NCBI RefSeq assembly: GCF_010389155.1
Contig: NC_057763.1
Location: 9,796,649-9,860,648, forward strand
DNA from: Erigeron canadensis
Lineage: Eukaryota; Streptophyta; Magnoliopsida; Asterales; Asteraceae
Direction: 5' to 3'
Length of the DNA stretch: 64,000 nucleotides
Position numbers and translations under genes: made by a program. The first letter of the stretch is position 1; each line of letters starts with the position of its first letter. A model generated the notes under the pieces. It did no database searches. It saw nothing but the letters and a program-made list of their open reading frames with translations, and had not been told where the DNA came from. Below, in pieces: positions 22,761 to 34,255 of the stretch.

Positions 22761-23718
22761 TGTGAAGTCCCTCACTTGATGGTTTAACCCACAAGTGTAG
22801 AATACAACAAGTCAAGTAAGCACTAGATTGGACTAGTATAAATGCGACAAGTCAAGTAAGCACTAGATTGGACTAGTATTACAATAAATATAAATACAAG
22901 AATGTATATAAAGTAATACGTACTTAAGCAATATAAAGATAAGCAAGTAAAGTAAATGGTGAGACACAATGTAATTTTCAAGTGTATTTTATTTATTGAT
23001 GTTAAATTAAATACAAGGTTGTTGCGGAACTAAGATATTACAAAGTAAGTATCTAAACAACCTATGAATTACAAGTGATCTAATATTTGCTAAACAAACT
23101 CTTTTGATCGAAATACTTAAAGTTGCGAAGTATAATTATTTAGATCGAGAGTATTTGAGCAAAGGCACCAAATTGCAAAAGTGTGATTTGGACGAAGGAA
23201 GTGACTTGGTATTTATAGGCAAAAGGAATAAATATAATATTCTTTTTGTCGTACAAATATGGTTACATGCATTTAAGAAAATTACTTTAATTCCTTAAAT
23301 GCATTGATTAAAGTACAAGAATAAAGTCACTTGATAGTGACTTGTCTTCTAACTAACCAACCACTTTTACATGCGTTTAAGGCTTTTAACAAAGGACAAA
23401 TGGATTGTCCATGTAAAGGCATGTAAAGGCATACAGTCAATTCCTCATAATCAGTGTTCAGACTTGTAAGGTCTAGAACACTGTCAAGGACTCTAGTCAG
23501 TGAGCTCCACTAGTTGTCAGACTTCTTTCTTCAGACTTCAGTGAGAATGTTCTTCAGTAGAAGGATCTTGACTGGAGTGAAGTCCAGTGAACCAATCTGG
23601 TGGAATCCAGATTCCTGTACAATAAATGGTTCACTGGTCTTCACATATCTTCTGGACAAATCTTCAGAGGGCTCCAGTAGTCTTGTCTGGAGCGAGTCCA
23701 GTAAATCTGGACCTAACA
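22761..23718 (-). repeat. Sire-B 5' LTR
   Basis: 958 bp from TGTTAGGTCCAG (minus, 23718) to GGGACTTCACA (22761). It carries a TATA box CCTATAAATACC (about 23209-23220). Inverted CTCCAG/CTGGAG sites are frequent in U3. A 28-bp duplication around AAGTCAAGTAAGCACTAG lies at about 22814-22878. It is highly similar to the Sire-D and Sire-E LTRs. The outer end lies inside the gypsy protease frame. Confidence 0.93.
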
Positions 23719-25528
23719 CACCACCGTCATCTAATGGAATTCTCACCACCCGACTACCACAATCTATAACCACGTTCATTTCCGACATCCAATCCATTCC
23801 CACAATCACATCAAAGCTACCGATATCAAAAGTAATCAAGTCTATCAAGAATGGGTGGTCACATAACTCTAAGGTACAATCACAAACAACTTGATCAATT
23901 TTAGTTAACCCACCGTTTACCATTTCAAGTTCAAAGTAATACGACAAAGGACTAAGGCTAGTATCAAGCAACGAGATGAAGTCATTGGAAACAAGACTAA
24001 AATCGGCACCCGAGTCAAATAATACGGTGGCATATTGATTGTTCAGAAGAAAAGTACCTGCCATGACGTTTGGATCAACACGAGCCTCGGCCGCATTCAA
24101 GGCAAAAGCTCTTCCACGGGGAGCAAGTTGTTGTTGTTGTGGAGCTTGATGTTGTGGGCCTTGATTTCCCCGGTTTTGATTCGGACCGGCAATTTGAAGT
24201 TGATTAGGATGCACGGTCACTTGGACTTGTTGGCCAATGAGATTTGGGCACCGGTTACGATAGTGGTCTTGGCTACCACATTCATAGCAAGTAACCGGAG
24301 TCATCGGGGGACGTCTTGCATTGAGAGGAACAACAATCAAAGGAGCATTTCGGCGATTATTAGGACAAAACTTGGAGGTGTGACCCGGTCGGTTACATAT
24401 GAAGCAAACATCACATCTCACATTAGGCCAATGATAACGGTTACACCTAGGGAATAAAGGACTAGTCCCGATATAACCACCCTTTGGAGGACCCGCCGCC
24501 GGAACAACCGCTGCAAAAACCTTTCCACCACGGCCATAGCGCTTATTATCACGCCTATCATATTTCTTGGTGCCGCTTGACTCGGCCACATCTTTCCTTT
24601 TGTTATCATTTTTGCTCAACTTACCACCCCTTATAAGTTCCAATGTCACACTAGCGGTGCGGGTGTTTGCCTCTTTGTATGTCAATGGCATGGTGGGGTG
24701 GGAAACAAGCATTCTCACCTTATAAGGCAACCCCGCCACATACTTCTCAACTTTCACTTCTTGGGGTCTCACATAATGGGGAATGAGCCTAGAGAGTTGG
24801 CCAAAATGGCAAGTGTAACCCTCATAGTCTTCTCCCTTCATGGCAAGCTTAGAGAATTCTACTTGCAAGTTTCTCATCTCATGTGCCGGGCAATACTTAG
24901 CAATTATAATGTCTTTAAACTCTCCCCAAAGTAGGTTGTTTGCCGCATCAATCCCCAATTCATCAACCTCCTCATTCCACCATTCAAAAGCATCACCCTT
25001 CAACATACCGGTGGCATAAGTAATTCTTTGGTGAAAAGCACAACCACTTCGAGCAATGATTGATTCGATTGTCTCCAACCATTCTAAACAACCCGTAGTA
25101 CCACCATCTCCATGAAACTCCGGGGCTCCACAAAGTTTGAAATCTTTAAACAAGCACCCTTGTTGGTGAGCATCATAACCTCTTTGTTGAACATATCCTT
25201 CTCTATTTCCTTCACCATTCGCGTTCACATCTTCATTTTCGTTTTCATTTTCATTCTCGACATTCTCCTCTTCCACTTCCGGCTCTTCTTGAGGACCTCT
25301 AGCATCCATGGCCATTTGAATTCAGGCCACTAGATCCGGCATGAGGTCATTTAAGGCTTGAGTGATAACCTTGGTTGATACCCTAGGGTTTGCACCACTC
25401 CGGCTACCACGAACACCTCTACCGCTACGACCTCCTCTACCACCACGACCATCTCTACCACCACGTCCACCTACTACTTCTTCTTCTTGAGCACGAGGGC
25501 GGCAAACAACTCTTTTCGGTCTAACCAT
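23719..25528 (-). pseudogene. Gyp-2 gag and aspartic protease (Ty3/gypsy)
   Basis: Minus-strand ATG at 25528 (MVRPKRVV) leads an Arg/Gly-rich N-terminus (GGRDGRGGRGG), then a TGA at 25324-25322, then an open frame to the Sire-B LTR. The gypsy capsid domain shows FHGDGGTTGCLEWLETIE and ATGMLKGDAFEWW. Two zinc knuckles follow, CFICNRPGHTSKFC and CYECGSQDHYRNRC (about 24390-24250). The retropepsin site VLFDSGADFSLV is near 24020, and IVGMDWM near 23800. The frame is cut at 23718 by the Sire-B 5' LTR and reads on into LTR sequence without meaning. RT and downstream domains are not in the window. No LTR or PBS precedes gag. Confidence 0.9.
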
Positions 25529-25547
25529 TTTTTCCTGAACAGGTGTG

Positions 25548-27164
25548 TTAGATTAGCTGAGGAAGAGATTCAATGTGACGTTCATGCTGAGAATGCTCAG
25601 GTGTGAACGTCGGTGACGGTGGTGTAAGAATGTGTCTATTTCTAGGCACATTCATGGATGAAAGTAATTGTCGAGAGGCGAATAATGGAATTTCTTGTAA
25701 GGTGGAGAAGTCAAGAGGTGAAACTGAAACTTGTGGTTCTTGGGGCTGACCAAGGAGAGAAGGGAGCTGATCAAGTACAGCTGCATCAGCCATCTCCTGG
25801 TCAGATTCAGTCTCAGATGAATCCGAAGATTCAAGCTGAAACTCACCCTCATTTATGCCAAGATCCATAAATGTTGGGGGTGGCTGAACAAGTTGTTCAG
25901 ACTCCTGATGACCAGTTTGAGTTTCCTCAATGGTTTCATCAGTTATAGGATTCGTTGCCAAAGCATCTTCTCCCTAGATAGAGGTAACTGGAGCCTCAAC
26001 TACAACTGCCCTTTCCTCAGTTGCAATATAATGGGCTTGTGATTCTGAAACCAAGATCACAGGCTGTGACTGGCCAGATGTAGCAAGTTCTGATCTAGAT
26101 CTTCTTCGACTTTTGGTAGATCTTTTTGCCTTTGGAACAGCCTGGATACCTGTGGGGAGATCTCCAGGTTCTGCAACAGTCACAACACCTGCAGACGAAC
26201 TGGTGGGTCCCTCATTATTTTGAGGCCCGCCCAGTTTTCTTTCTGACTTACCTGGTGGTGGTGCATCAGTTTTAGAGAATGCCAACAACATTCTCGGAGA
26301 AATCTGGACCTCATCAGTTGTGGACAAAAGGTTGTCCAAATTTCTCAATAATGTTGGCATAGAGTATAAGGATTGTGTCTTGTTGTATTCTTCTCTGCCC
26401 AGAATTAATTTGAAACAAAGAGATAGAAATCGCAAAAATGGGATACAAGGACCCCTGTTACCTTTTAATTTAAACACCAAGCTTCTGAACAAGATGTTTG
26501 CGAAGTCTACCCTTAGTCCATTCCACAGGCAGTATGCCATTTCTGCCTGGAAGGAGTTTATCTGGTCCAAACCAACAGAACTTCCACCTAAACTTTCTAC
26601 CAAATGGACCATGAAGTACTTCCAAGATGGTGAAAGCCCTCTCATTGTAATTGATCCTTTGGTCTTCAGTACGTCACCCTCCAAGACTTCTTTATTGCCC
26701 ATGTCAAGGAAGACCTGACGAAAGTTGATATTAGGGGAAATCACCATTGGACGCTCATCTTGTCTTCAGTAATTGAGGTTAAGGGCATCCCTCAATGTCT
26801 TAGTGGTGATGGTGCACGGGACTGACCCATCCTTTAAAGTGAAGGAGATGGATGAGCAGTCATCAGAATTTGATGCCGTGTACCAGAACTCGCACAAGTA
26901 ATCATGAAATAACTTGTTTGGGTTCAAAGAAAAGGCACCGCTGAGGGGAGAATCCGGAAAGAAAGATTGGATTTTCCCAATGAGAGAATCAGCGGCCTGA
27001 TGCCCTTGAAAAGATGCCATTGGATTGTTTGGATTTAATTTTATTAATTTGGAATTTATTGGGGCACCAACGGCATTAGAAACATTCTCGGATGGAACAT
27101 ACTTGACAGTGAGTAGATTCACATCCCGAGAACGAGATGAAGAGGATGAAGATTTAGGAGCCAT
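25548..27164 (-). pseudogene. Sire-A aORF
   Basis: ATG at 27164 (MAPKSSSSSS). The conserved N-terminal domain shows SLIGKIQSFFP, LFHDYLCEFWYTA, LRDALNLNY, SWKYFMVHLVESLGG, MAYCLWNGLRVDFA and PFLRFLSLCF. In-frame stops lie near 26768-26766 and at 25976-25974, with coding resuming in the same frame each time. The first could come from CGA and the second from CAG. The middle is acidic and Ser/Pro-rich. The ORF stops at 25548, 20 bp before a gypsy gag ATG, so the coiled-coil half seen in other copies is absent. No membrane segment is visible. Confidence 0.83.
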
Positions 27165-27287
27165 TTGAGATTTTGGATTTAGGGTTTTGGATTTAAAGAA
27201 GAAAGAGAGAAAGGGATCTAGAATTGTGAATGATTGGAGGAGTAAATGAAAGGAATTTTGTGCGAAGTAAATGAGAAAATGATTTAG

Positions 27288-27302
27288 TGGGGGTATATAT
27301 AG
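27288..27302 (-). promoter_or_regulatory. Candidate TATA box of the Sire-A aORF
   Basis: The minus strand reads CCTATATATACCCC, about 136 bp upstream of the aORF ATG at 27164. It is diverged from, but positionally equivalent to, CTATAAATACCC in Sire-B and Sire-D. Conservation of the box in a diverged subfamily supports a real promoter; activity is inferred. Confidence 0.5.
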
Positions 27303-27752
27303 GTAATAAAATATTACTAATATATATACGAAAAGATATTTTAATCTCCAAATTTTTGAAATCGTTTATAAATTTGATTTTTAGAAATTTTGAGAATTCA
27401 AAAACATTTAATACCTCCCATCAAGCATTTAATGCTATGACGGCTGGTATTCCCACTCGCCCATTAACTTCAACAATTCCCATAAAAAGTGCATTATTTT
27501 TCAGCAAAAAGTCTTGACACGTAAGACATGTCAGGTGACGGTTGTAAGTGCGTTACAAACACTCGAGTACCATCACGTGTCACAAGTATTGACCAAGTAA
27601 AACATAATGTTATGAAATCTGGTTGACGACCAGTTTAAGACAAGACCAAACTAGCGTACTGGAGAGATTTTCCAGATGCCAGTTTCAACTGAGAAGTTCT
27701 CCAGTTGCATTTTTCAAAATAAAATGAATTTAATTCGAAAAATATTTTGAGT

Positions 27753-27837
27753 CTTTCCCCCTAAAAATGTGATCCATTTGATCAAGGACTGGTCTTTGAG
27801 TACATCAAGGCATTCAATCTCCAACCAGTCAAGGATC
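27753..27837 (-). promoter_or_regulatory. Sire-A post-pol hairpin and internal polypurine tract
   Basis: Arms 27780-27793 (GATCAAGGACTGGT on plus) and 27824-27837 (complement GATCCTTGACTGGT) enclose a loop with GTACATCAAGGCATTCAATC, a variant of the family loop. Just 3' on the minus strand is the purine run AGGGGGAAAG (27762-27753). The stem sequence differs completely from Sire-B/D while the pairing and loop are kept, which suggests selection on structure. Confidence 0.58.
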
Positions 27838-27892
27838 ACCTGGATCATCCTCAACTAGAGGGCCTCTCCAGTTTAATAAGGATTTAACATAC

Positions 27893-29263
27893 CCAGTTCA
27901 CTGATGAGATGTTTAAACGTTTTCTCATCAAGAAGTTTTGTAAAAACATCAGCTAACGGTTTATCAGTGGGGATGAAATGTATTTCAATTTGCACTGGTG
28001 CTGTCACAAAAGATTGGGGTTCTTGAGTATTTCATACCATAATCAAGTAACTGGTTTTTGATCCAAAGAATCTGGGCACAACAACTGGCCGTAGAAATGT
28101 ACTCTGCCTCAGCAGTTGACATTGAGACCGAAGTCTGCTTCTTACTGGTCCAACTCACCAGTTTTCCCCCTAGGAAGTAACAACCACCAGTTGTAGACCT
28201 TCTATCAATCTTACAACCTGCATGAATCTGAATCTGAATAATCCATTAGATCTAACCCTGAGCCTTTGGGATACCAAAGACCAAGGCTAGGGCACTCTTT
28301 CAGGTACCTGAAAATGCGCTTAACAGCATGCAAATGTGATTCTTTTGGGTTAACCTGAAATCTGGCACATAGACATGTTGCAAACATTATATCTGGACGA
28401 CTAGCAGTTAAATACATCAGTGAACCAACCATTCCACGATATTCCTTTTGGTCCAATGGTTTTCCATTTGGGTCAGAATCCAAATTTAAAAGAGCTGCAT
28501 TGGGTGTAGTTTTTGATGGGACTGAATCAAATTTGTATTTTCTTAACAAATCTCTGACATATTTTTCTTGGTTAATAAAAATACCATCCATGGTTTGTTT
28601 AATCTGTAAACCTAAGGAAAATGTTAATTCACCCATTAAACTCATTTCATACTCAGTTGACATGATTTTAGAAAACTTTTCACACATTGCATCATCAGTT
28701 AACGCAAATATAATATCATCAACATAAATTTGTACCAGCAAGATATTACCTTTTTCCTTCAAGATAAACAAGGTATTATCTATTGCACCTCTTTGAAAAC
28801 CATTGTTAAGAAGATGTTTAGTTAGAGTGTCATACCAGGCTCTTGGGGCTTGACGAAGACCATACAAAGCTTTGTTCAGTCTATATACCCAGTGAGGATG
28901 CTTCTCGTTCAAGAAACCTGGAGTCTGCTTAACATACACTTCTTCTTCCAATGTTCCATTCAGGAACACACTTTTGACATCCATCTGAAAGACTTTGAAC
29001 TGCAAATGAGCAGCATAAGCCAAGAAAATTCTAATGCCTTCAAGTCTTGCAACTGGAGCAAAAGTTTCATCGAAATCAACACCTTCTGCTTGACAATAAC
29101 CCTTGGCAACCAATCTAGCTTTGTTTCTGACAACATTGCCATCTTCATCCATCTTGTTTCGGTAGACCCACCTCGTACCAATGGGTTCTTTCTTTAACCC
29201 TAGAGGACAAGGAACTAGTTCCCAAACATTGTTCATTTCGAACTGGTTAAGCTCTTCTTGCAT
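27893..29263 (-). pseudogene. Sire-A reverse transcriptase and RNase H
   Basis: The ORF 29263-28211 contains [51 protein letters not shown] and the catalytic [11 protein letters not shown] (about 28708-28730). A one-base insertion near 28226, compared with Sire-D, ends it inside the RNase H start YSDSD. The RNase H continues in another frame to about 27893 with STAEAEY-type residues, but about 120 bp between the HIDVRYHF-equivalent region and FCD are deleted. Non-functional. Confidence 0.86.
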
Positions 29264-29363
29264 AGCCTCAACCTAGCTTGGATCTGCCATGGCCTCATCA
29301 ATCTTCTTCGGTTCAATCAGTGATAAGAAGGTGACGTTCAAGCATTGTTGTCCATTTAGTGTA

Positions 29364-31811
29364 TTAACTAGGTTGATATAGCACAACATCAGTGCAAGAC
29401 ACCTGACGATCTTCAATAGTTGTGGCAACTGGAAAAGGATTAGTCCAAACTACTTCAACTTCATCATCAGTGTCAACTGGTATGTTGACATGATTATCTT
29501 CAAATAAAGGCATATTTTGAAGAACTGGAGAAGTCTGAACTGGTTTTGATTTTGTCTTGGCATGAACATTTGATCCAATCACCAGTTTATGTGGTAAATT
29601 GAAACTGATGGAGGGATAAAATGGAGTGTCACTGGAGATTTTCTTCTGTGCAACTGGTTCCAAGTCTTGATGACTGGAAACATCTTCTGGTGTAGAAACT
29701 GATTGATGAACTTGATCAGATACACCAAAATCAACTAGGACAACTGGAGATAAATCAAGGCTTGGTCTTTTATTGATTGCCTCATTTGATTCATCGAATG
29801 TGACACGAATTGTCTCATGTACCTTTTGGAGTCTATAATTACAAACTCTATAGGCCTTTCTTATATCTGAATACCCCATGAAAACACCTTCGTCAGCTTT
29901 TGCATCAAATTTTCCCAATTGACTAGAATCGTTTAAAATATAAACTGGACAACCAAATACATGAAAATATCCAATAGTTGGTTTACGATTCCTGAGGACT
30001 TCGTAGGAAGTCTTCCTATGTCTCTTGACATAAACTGACCGATTTTGGGTATGACAAGCTGTAGACACTGCTTCTGCCCAAAAACTGGTGGGAAGGCCTG
30101 ATTCAGACAACATACTTCTTGTAGCTTCAATTAATGTGCGATTTTTCCTTTCAACTACACCATTTTGCTCTGGAGAACGAGCTGAAGAGAAGTTCTGAGA
30201 AATGCCAGTATCAGTGCAAAATGACTCTAATTCTATATTGATGAATTCAGTGCCATTATCACTTCGCAACTGACATACTTTCTTGGTATACTTAAGTTCA
30301 ATTCTTTTGATGAGTGAGATGATTTCACCAGGTGCATCACTTTTTGATCTGATGAATACCACCCAACAATATCTGGTGTATTCAACAACAACCACCAAAG
30401 TGTATCCTTTACCAGCTTTAGTTTGAACATTCACTGGACCGAAGAGATCCATATGAAGCATGTGAAGAGGTTCAGTGATACTGAAGTTTTGCCTGGTCTT
30501 GAAACTGGCCCTTTTCTTTTTGCCCATCTCACACCCTGGACATAGCTTTTCCTTTTTAAAGGAAATTAAAGGAATCCCTTCCACCAGTTGTTTTCTTGAC
30601 AACTTATTTATATTCTTGAAATTAAGATGGGATAACCTTTTATGCCACAACCAGTTGGTGTCCTCATCAGCCTTGGCATAGAAACGATTCTCTTTTGGAG
30701 CAGGTTCCATGTCCATTATGCACACATTCCCTTTCTTTGGTGCAATCATCACCACCTTCCAATCTTTGTTAAATATGGTACCTTGAGCAATATCGAACAG
30801 CACCTTATATCCATCATCACAAAGTTGACTGACACTTATCAGGTTATATTTCAAACCATTAACAAATGCAACTTTTGTGAACTGGACCTGTCCATTGTCA
30901 ATGACACCAAATCCTTCAGTTTTCCTATTTCCATCATTACCAAATGTCACTGCCGGTCCATCTTGGACAGTGAACTCTTCCAGCAGGGGCTTACATCCGG
31001 TCATTGTCCGTCCAGCAGCGCTGTAAGATACCAGATATTCTTCTTTTGATCGCCCTGCACACCCAAGTAGATGATTAGTTATTTTTGTGAACCCATCTTT
31101 TCTTGATGGGTCCAGAAGTCTCAACAGATTTACTTGGGTTGGAATTGGAGGATTATTTCCAGCTTCAGGAGTAAAAACAATTGGTTTGATGGGAACAACA
31201 ACATCCTCCTTTTTCATTTCAGATTTTGCTCCTTTTTGAGCAGATTGATTTTGTTTTTGCTTTTGTTTCAAAGGAGGAGTTTTAACAATTTGTTTTTCAA
31301 CTGAAGAAGATGAAGCTCCTTCCAGATTTTTTATTCTGAAGAAGATGAAGTTCCTTGACAAATTTTGGAGTTGACTCTCCAGTTTCAACAAAAAATTATT
31401 TTCTTCAGGCTGCTGAACCTTGGACTTGGGTTCAGCGTAATTCTTAGTCTTAGGAGTCTTGGGCTCTTTGGACTTTTGAGGTAAAGGATTATCACCAACT
31501 TCCATTTTAACTGGAGCTTTAGCCTTTTTGGCTCCAGTTTTGACCTCAACAGGGGTGGTCTCAATAGATTCTAATTTAACAGGGGTAGAAGAGTCATATG
31601 AAGTCTCAATTCTAACCGAGTCAGGCATCTGGTGGATAGAGGGTAAAACAGCTGCCATCTGGAGATCACCAGATTTCCAGGCAGTTTTCATGTTATTAAA
31701 CTCGATTAAAATTGTTTCCAAGTATCTTTCACAGTCAGTTCTCATAGTTTCAACAAATAACAAGTCATCATTTAATGATTTAACAATGTCCAGTTTCAGT
31801 TCTGTATCCAA
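29364..31811 (-). pseudogene. Sire-A gag tail, protease and integrase
   Basis: An 815-codon open frame. The first ~250 residues are the gag coiled-coil tail. The protease appears as SAAGRTMTG near residue 262; a one-base loss removes the catalytic Asp codon and fuses the frames. GAG-pre-integrase [12 protein letters not shown] lies near residue 385. The integrase D-D-E core follows: LHMDLFGP (about 452), LRSDNGTEF (about 518) and [13 protein letters not shown] (about 550). A connector runs to the stop at 29364. It is preceded in the same frame by a single TAA at 31823-31821 that separates it from the N-terminal gag. The integrase would insert the cDNA into host chromatin. Confidence 0.87.
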
Positions 31812-31820
31812 CTCAACATC

Positions 31821-33266
31821 TTAATCTCTTACCTTCTTTAAAATGATGTCCACCCATCTTCCAGAAACAACATCATCTTTTACCACTGGTTGTTGATTTT
31901 CTAATGCCATGAAACACACATCTCTAATCTCTTCATCATCATCAGAGAGTTCCCATTTCCCTTCAGTTTGAGCCATCATGCACTTGTTCTTTTCTTTCTT
32001 TTTTTCTTGTTCAAGAGACATGAGAGCAATTTGGGCCTTAAGTTTCTTATATTTGGCCTTATAATCATCAGATTTGACAAAGTTTGAAACAACAGGACCA
32101 GTTTGGTTGTTCATCTGACTAGATCTGCATTCCTTCATGAAATGACCATTCTTACCACACTTATAGCAGATAAAATTGGCCTTATCCGGAGAATTTGAAC
32201 AGGAAGCCTTATTGGACCCATTAAATCGATTAGATTTATGCTTAAACCTGTTAAAGGTTTTAGCAATCATGGCTACCAGATTATCATCGTCAGTTTCCTC
32301 ACACCCATTACTTAGATTAGTGGTAAGGCCAGAGTTCAGTAAGTTGTTTAACATCTCCTTCATAGAATGTAACTGGACATTCTCAGCACACATTAAAGCA
32401 GCAAAAGGTTGCCCAGTTAGGCTGGCGACCTTGGAACTCTGAGCATGGTTTAAGGCATCTTGCTCAGCCAATAACCTTCCAGCATCGTTATCTTCAGTGA
32501 ATCTGAAAGCTCCATATAGGGAAGCAAGAGTATGGCTGTGCAAGGTGTTACCTTGTCTAAAGACAAGAACCATGTGTGCCCATTTGGATGGCAATATATC
32601 ACAAAATTTCTCAAGAAGAATATCCTTATCCTTCTCCACTCCCAAGCCTCTAAGTTGATTAATTAGGCTAGTAAATCTGGTGTAAGTACTAGTTAAACTT
32701 TCATTGGGAATAGCAAAGAAGGATTCATACTTCTTGTTTAATGCAACCTTTCTGGTGACAATGGTGTCATTTCCTCCTTCAAACTGGAGAACTAATTCAT
32801 CCCACATGGATTTAGCATTAGGAAACAACACAAGCGTTAGAATTAGTTCCTCAGGAACAGCAGCAAGGATCATGTTTTTCAGTCTGGTATCAAGATCAAC
32901 CAGCCTGCGATCCTTGTCTGACCAATGTTCCTCAGACTTTTCCCTGGTACCTCTTCTCCCAGTTGGGTCTAGAAGAGGACTAACACCACTGGACATGGGT
33001 ATATATGGTCCATCCTTGAGGATTTTCAACATATACTTCTCTATCCCACCAAAATGCAAGATCATTCTAGCTTTCCATGTACCAAAGGTCTCACCATTCC
33101 CATCGAATTTGGGAACTGGAGTATTGGAATAATGTACATGAACGTGGCTGGCTCCAGGTGTAGGACGAGGAGGAGGATTGGTGTTCAAGGGAGTTGTAAC
33201 ATTAATATTAGGATTAGGATTAGTTTCATTTTGGGGACCAGAACCATTCTCACCTTCAGCGGCCAT
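31821..33266 (-). pseudogene. Sire-A gag, N-terminal and zinc knuckle
   Basis: ATG at 33266 (MAAEGENGSG). Capsid-like features are VPKFDGNGETFGTWKARM, LRGLGVEKDKDILLEKF and CDILPSKW. A complete CCHC zinc knuckle CYKCGKNGHFMKEC lies near residues 365-380 (about 32169-32127). It ends at TAA 31823-31821 in frame with the following ORF, so this is one gag broken by a single stop. The leader between PBS and ATG is only about 43 bp, as in the sister elements. Confidence 0.87.
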
Positions 33267-33309
33267 CAAGCAGACCTAGGTTATAGAATTGAAACAATTC
33301 AACCTGCCT

Positions 33310-33321
33310 GCTCGGATACCA
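33310..33321 (-). other. Sire-A primer binding site (mutated)
   Basis: The minus strand reads TGGTATCCGAGC, one base off the TGGTATCAGAGC initiator-tRNA-Met complement, two bases inside the LTR end at 33324. Confidence 0.83.
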
Positions 33322-33323
33322 CT

Positions 33324-34255
33324 TGTAAGTCCCAACTATTACTAGATGGGTGCTGAAGACACCTCTATGTCAATGGTGAGTGTACTTTGCAACACTATCA
33401 CTTAATCTGGATGTGACCAGTTTAGAGTGAGTACTGTACCAGGTTAACTGGAATGTTACTTATTAAGGTGACAAGTTTGAATAAGTAAATACAATGCAAT
33501 AAGGTAAATGACAAGTAAGTAAATATGGTGAGACAATATGTATTTTTCAAGTGTATTTTGATTATTGATTGTTAAATAAAATACAAGGTTGTTGTGAAAC
33601 CAAGATAATACAAAGATGTAAATATCCTAACAACCTATGAAATACAATTGATCTATACTTGAAAATTCTCCTAACAATCGAAACACTTAAAGTTCACCAA
33701 TATTGCAGAATGTATGTGTTTGCAAGGTTGTTGAGATGCTTGGGCAAGGACCTCTATTTATAATCGAAGTATGAGCATTGGGATCTCAACTTCGACGTAC
33801 AAATATGGTTGACAGCACACAAAAGTATTAGTAAATAATCCTTTGTGTGTGATAAATAAAGTAAGACAAAAGGTTACTTTATTCAACCACTCTACATCTT
33901 TGCACTTTTATCCACAGACAAGATTATTGTCCGGGTAAAAGGAAGTAGTGTAAAAGGTCCTCCTCGTAATCAGTGTAAAGCTTTGTAAAGGCATTTACAC
34001 TAAGGGATTCTCCAGTTGATTGATCTGGCAGAATGTCAACTAGGCTTCGCTGCCATTGCCATTCTCTTTCTTCCACTTGTTGTCTTCGACTTCAATTAGA
34101 ATGTCTTCAGGTATATGTCTACAGATCTCAACTGGAGGAAGTCATCAGTTGCATAAACTGTACATTGCAACTGGACTTCAAATATTTTGGACAATTCTTC
34201 ATGCTCTCCAGATGTAACTGGAGAGATCCAGTTTTCAGCAAAACTGGACCTAACA
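33324..34255 (-). repeat. Sire-A 5' LTR
   Basis: 932 bp from TGTTAGGTCCAG (minus, 34255) to GGGACTTACA (33324). It shows CTCCAG/CTGGAG-rich U3, a TATTTATAA-type TATA region near 33764-33772, and the shared TTGTTGTGAAACC / GTATTTTATTTAAC block. The outer flank AACTT (34256-34260) would be one half of the TSD; the other half is not in the window. Confidence 0.9.

Larger units (their letters stand above)
1..23718 (-). mobile_element. Sire-B: Sirevirus-like Ty1/copia retrotransposon, split by nested insertions
   Basis: The minus-strand order is 5' LTR (22761-23718), PBS, gag, protease, GAG-pre-integrase, then a break at 19523/8393 filled by Gyp-1, then integrase, RT and RNase H down to 5803, a non-coding spacer, and an aORF from 4843 to the left edge. 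The aORF is itself split by a CACTA element. Sequences on the two sides of each insertion join correctly when compared with the sister copy Sire-D. The 3' LTR lies outside the window. The 5' LTR starts inside the gypsy protease ORF at 23718/23719, so Sire-B is younger than Gyp-2. Copia domain order (IN before RT) and an extra ORF after pol are typical of Sireviruses. All ORFs carry frameshifts or stops, so the element is defective. Confidence 0.88.
25548..34255 (-). mobile_element. Sire-A: Sirevirus-like copia element with aORF, 3' end replaced
   Basis: The 5' LTR (33324-34255), PBS, gag, protease-integrase, RT-RNase H, post-pol module and aORF follow in order on the minus strand. The aORF ends at 25548 next to gypsy gag, so the aORF C-terminus and 3' LTR are missing or lie beyond the window. 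The LTR outer edge meets Gyp-3 LTR sequence at 34256. Same family as Sire-B/D but a clearly older subfamily, differing across all genes. Confidence 0.87.
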
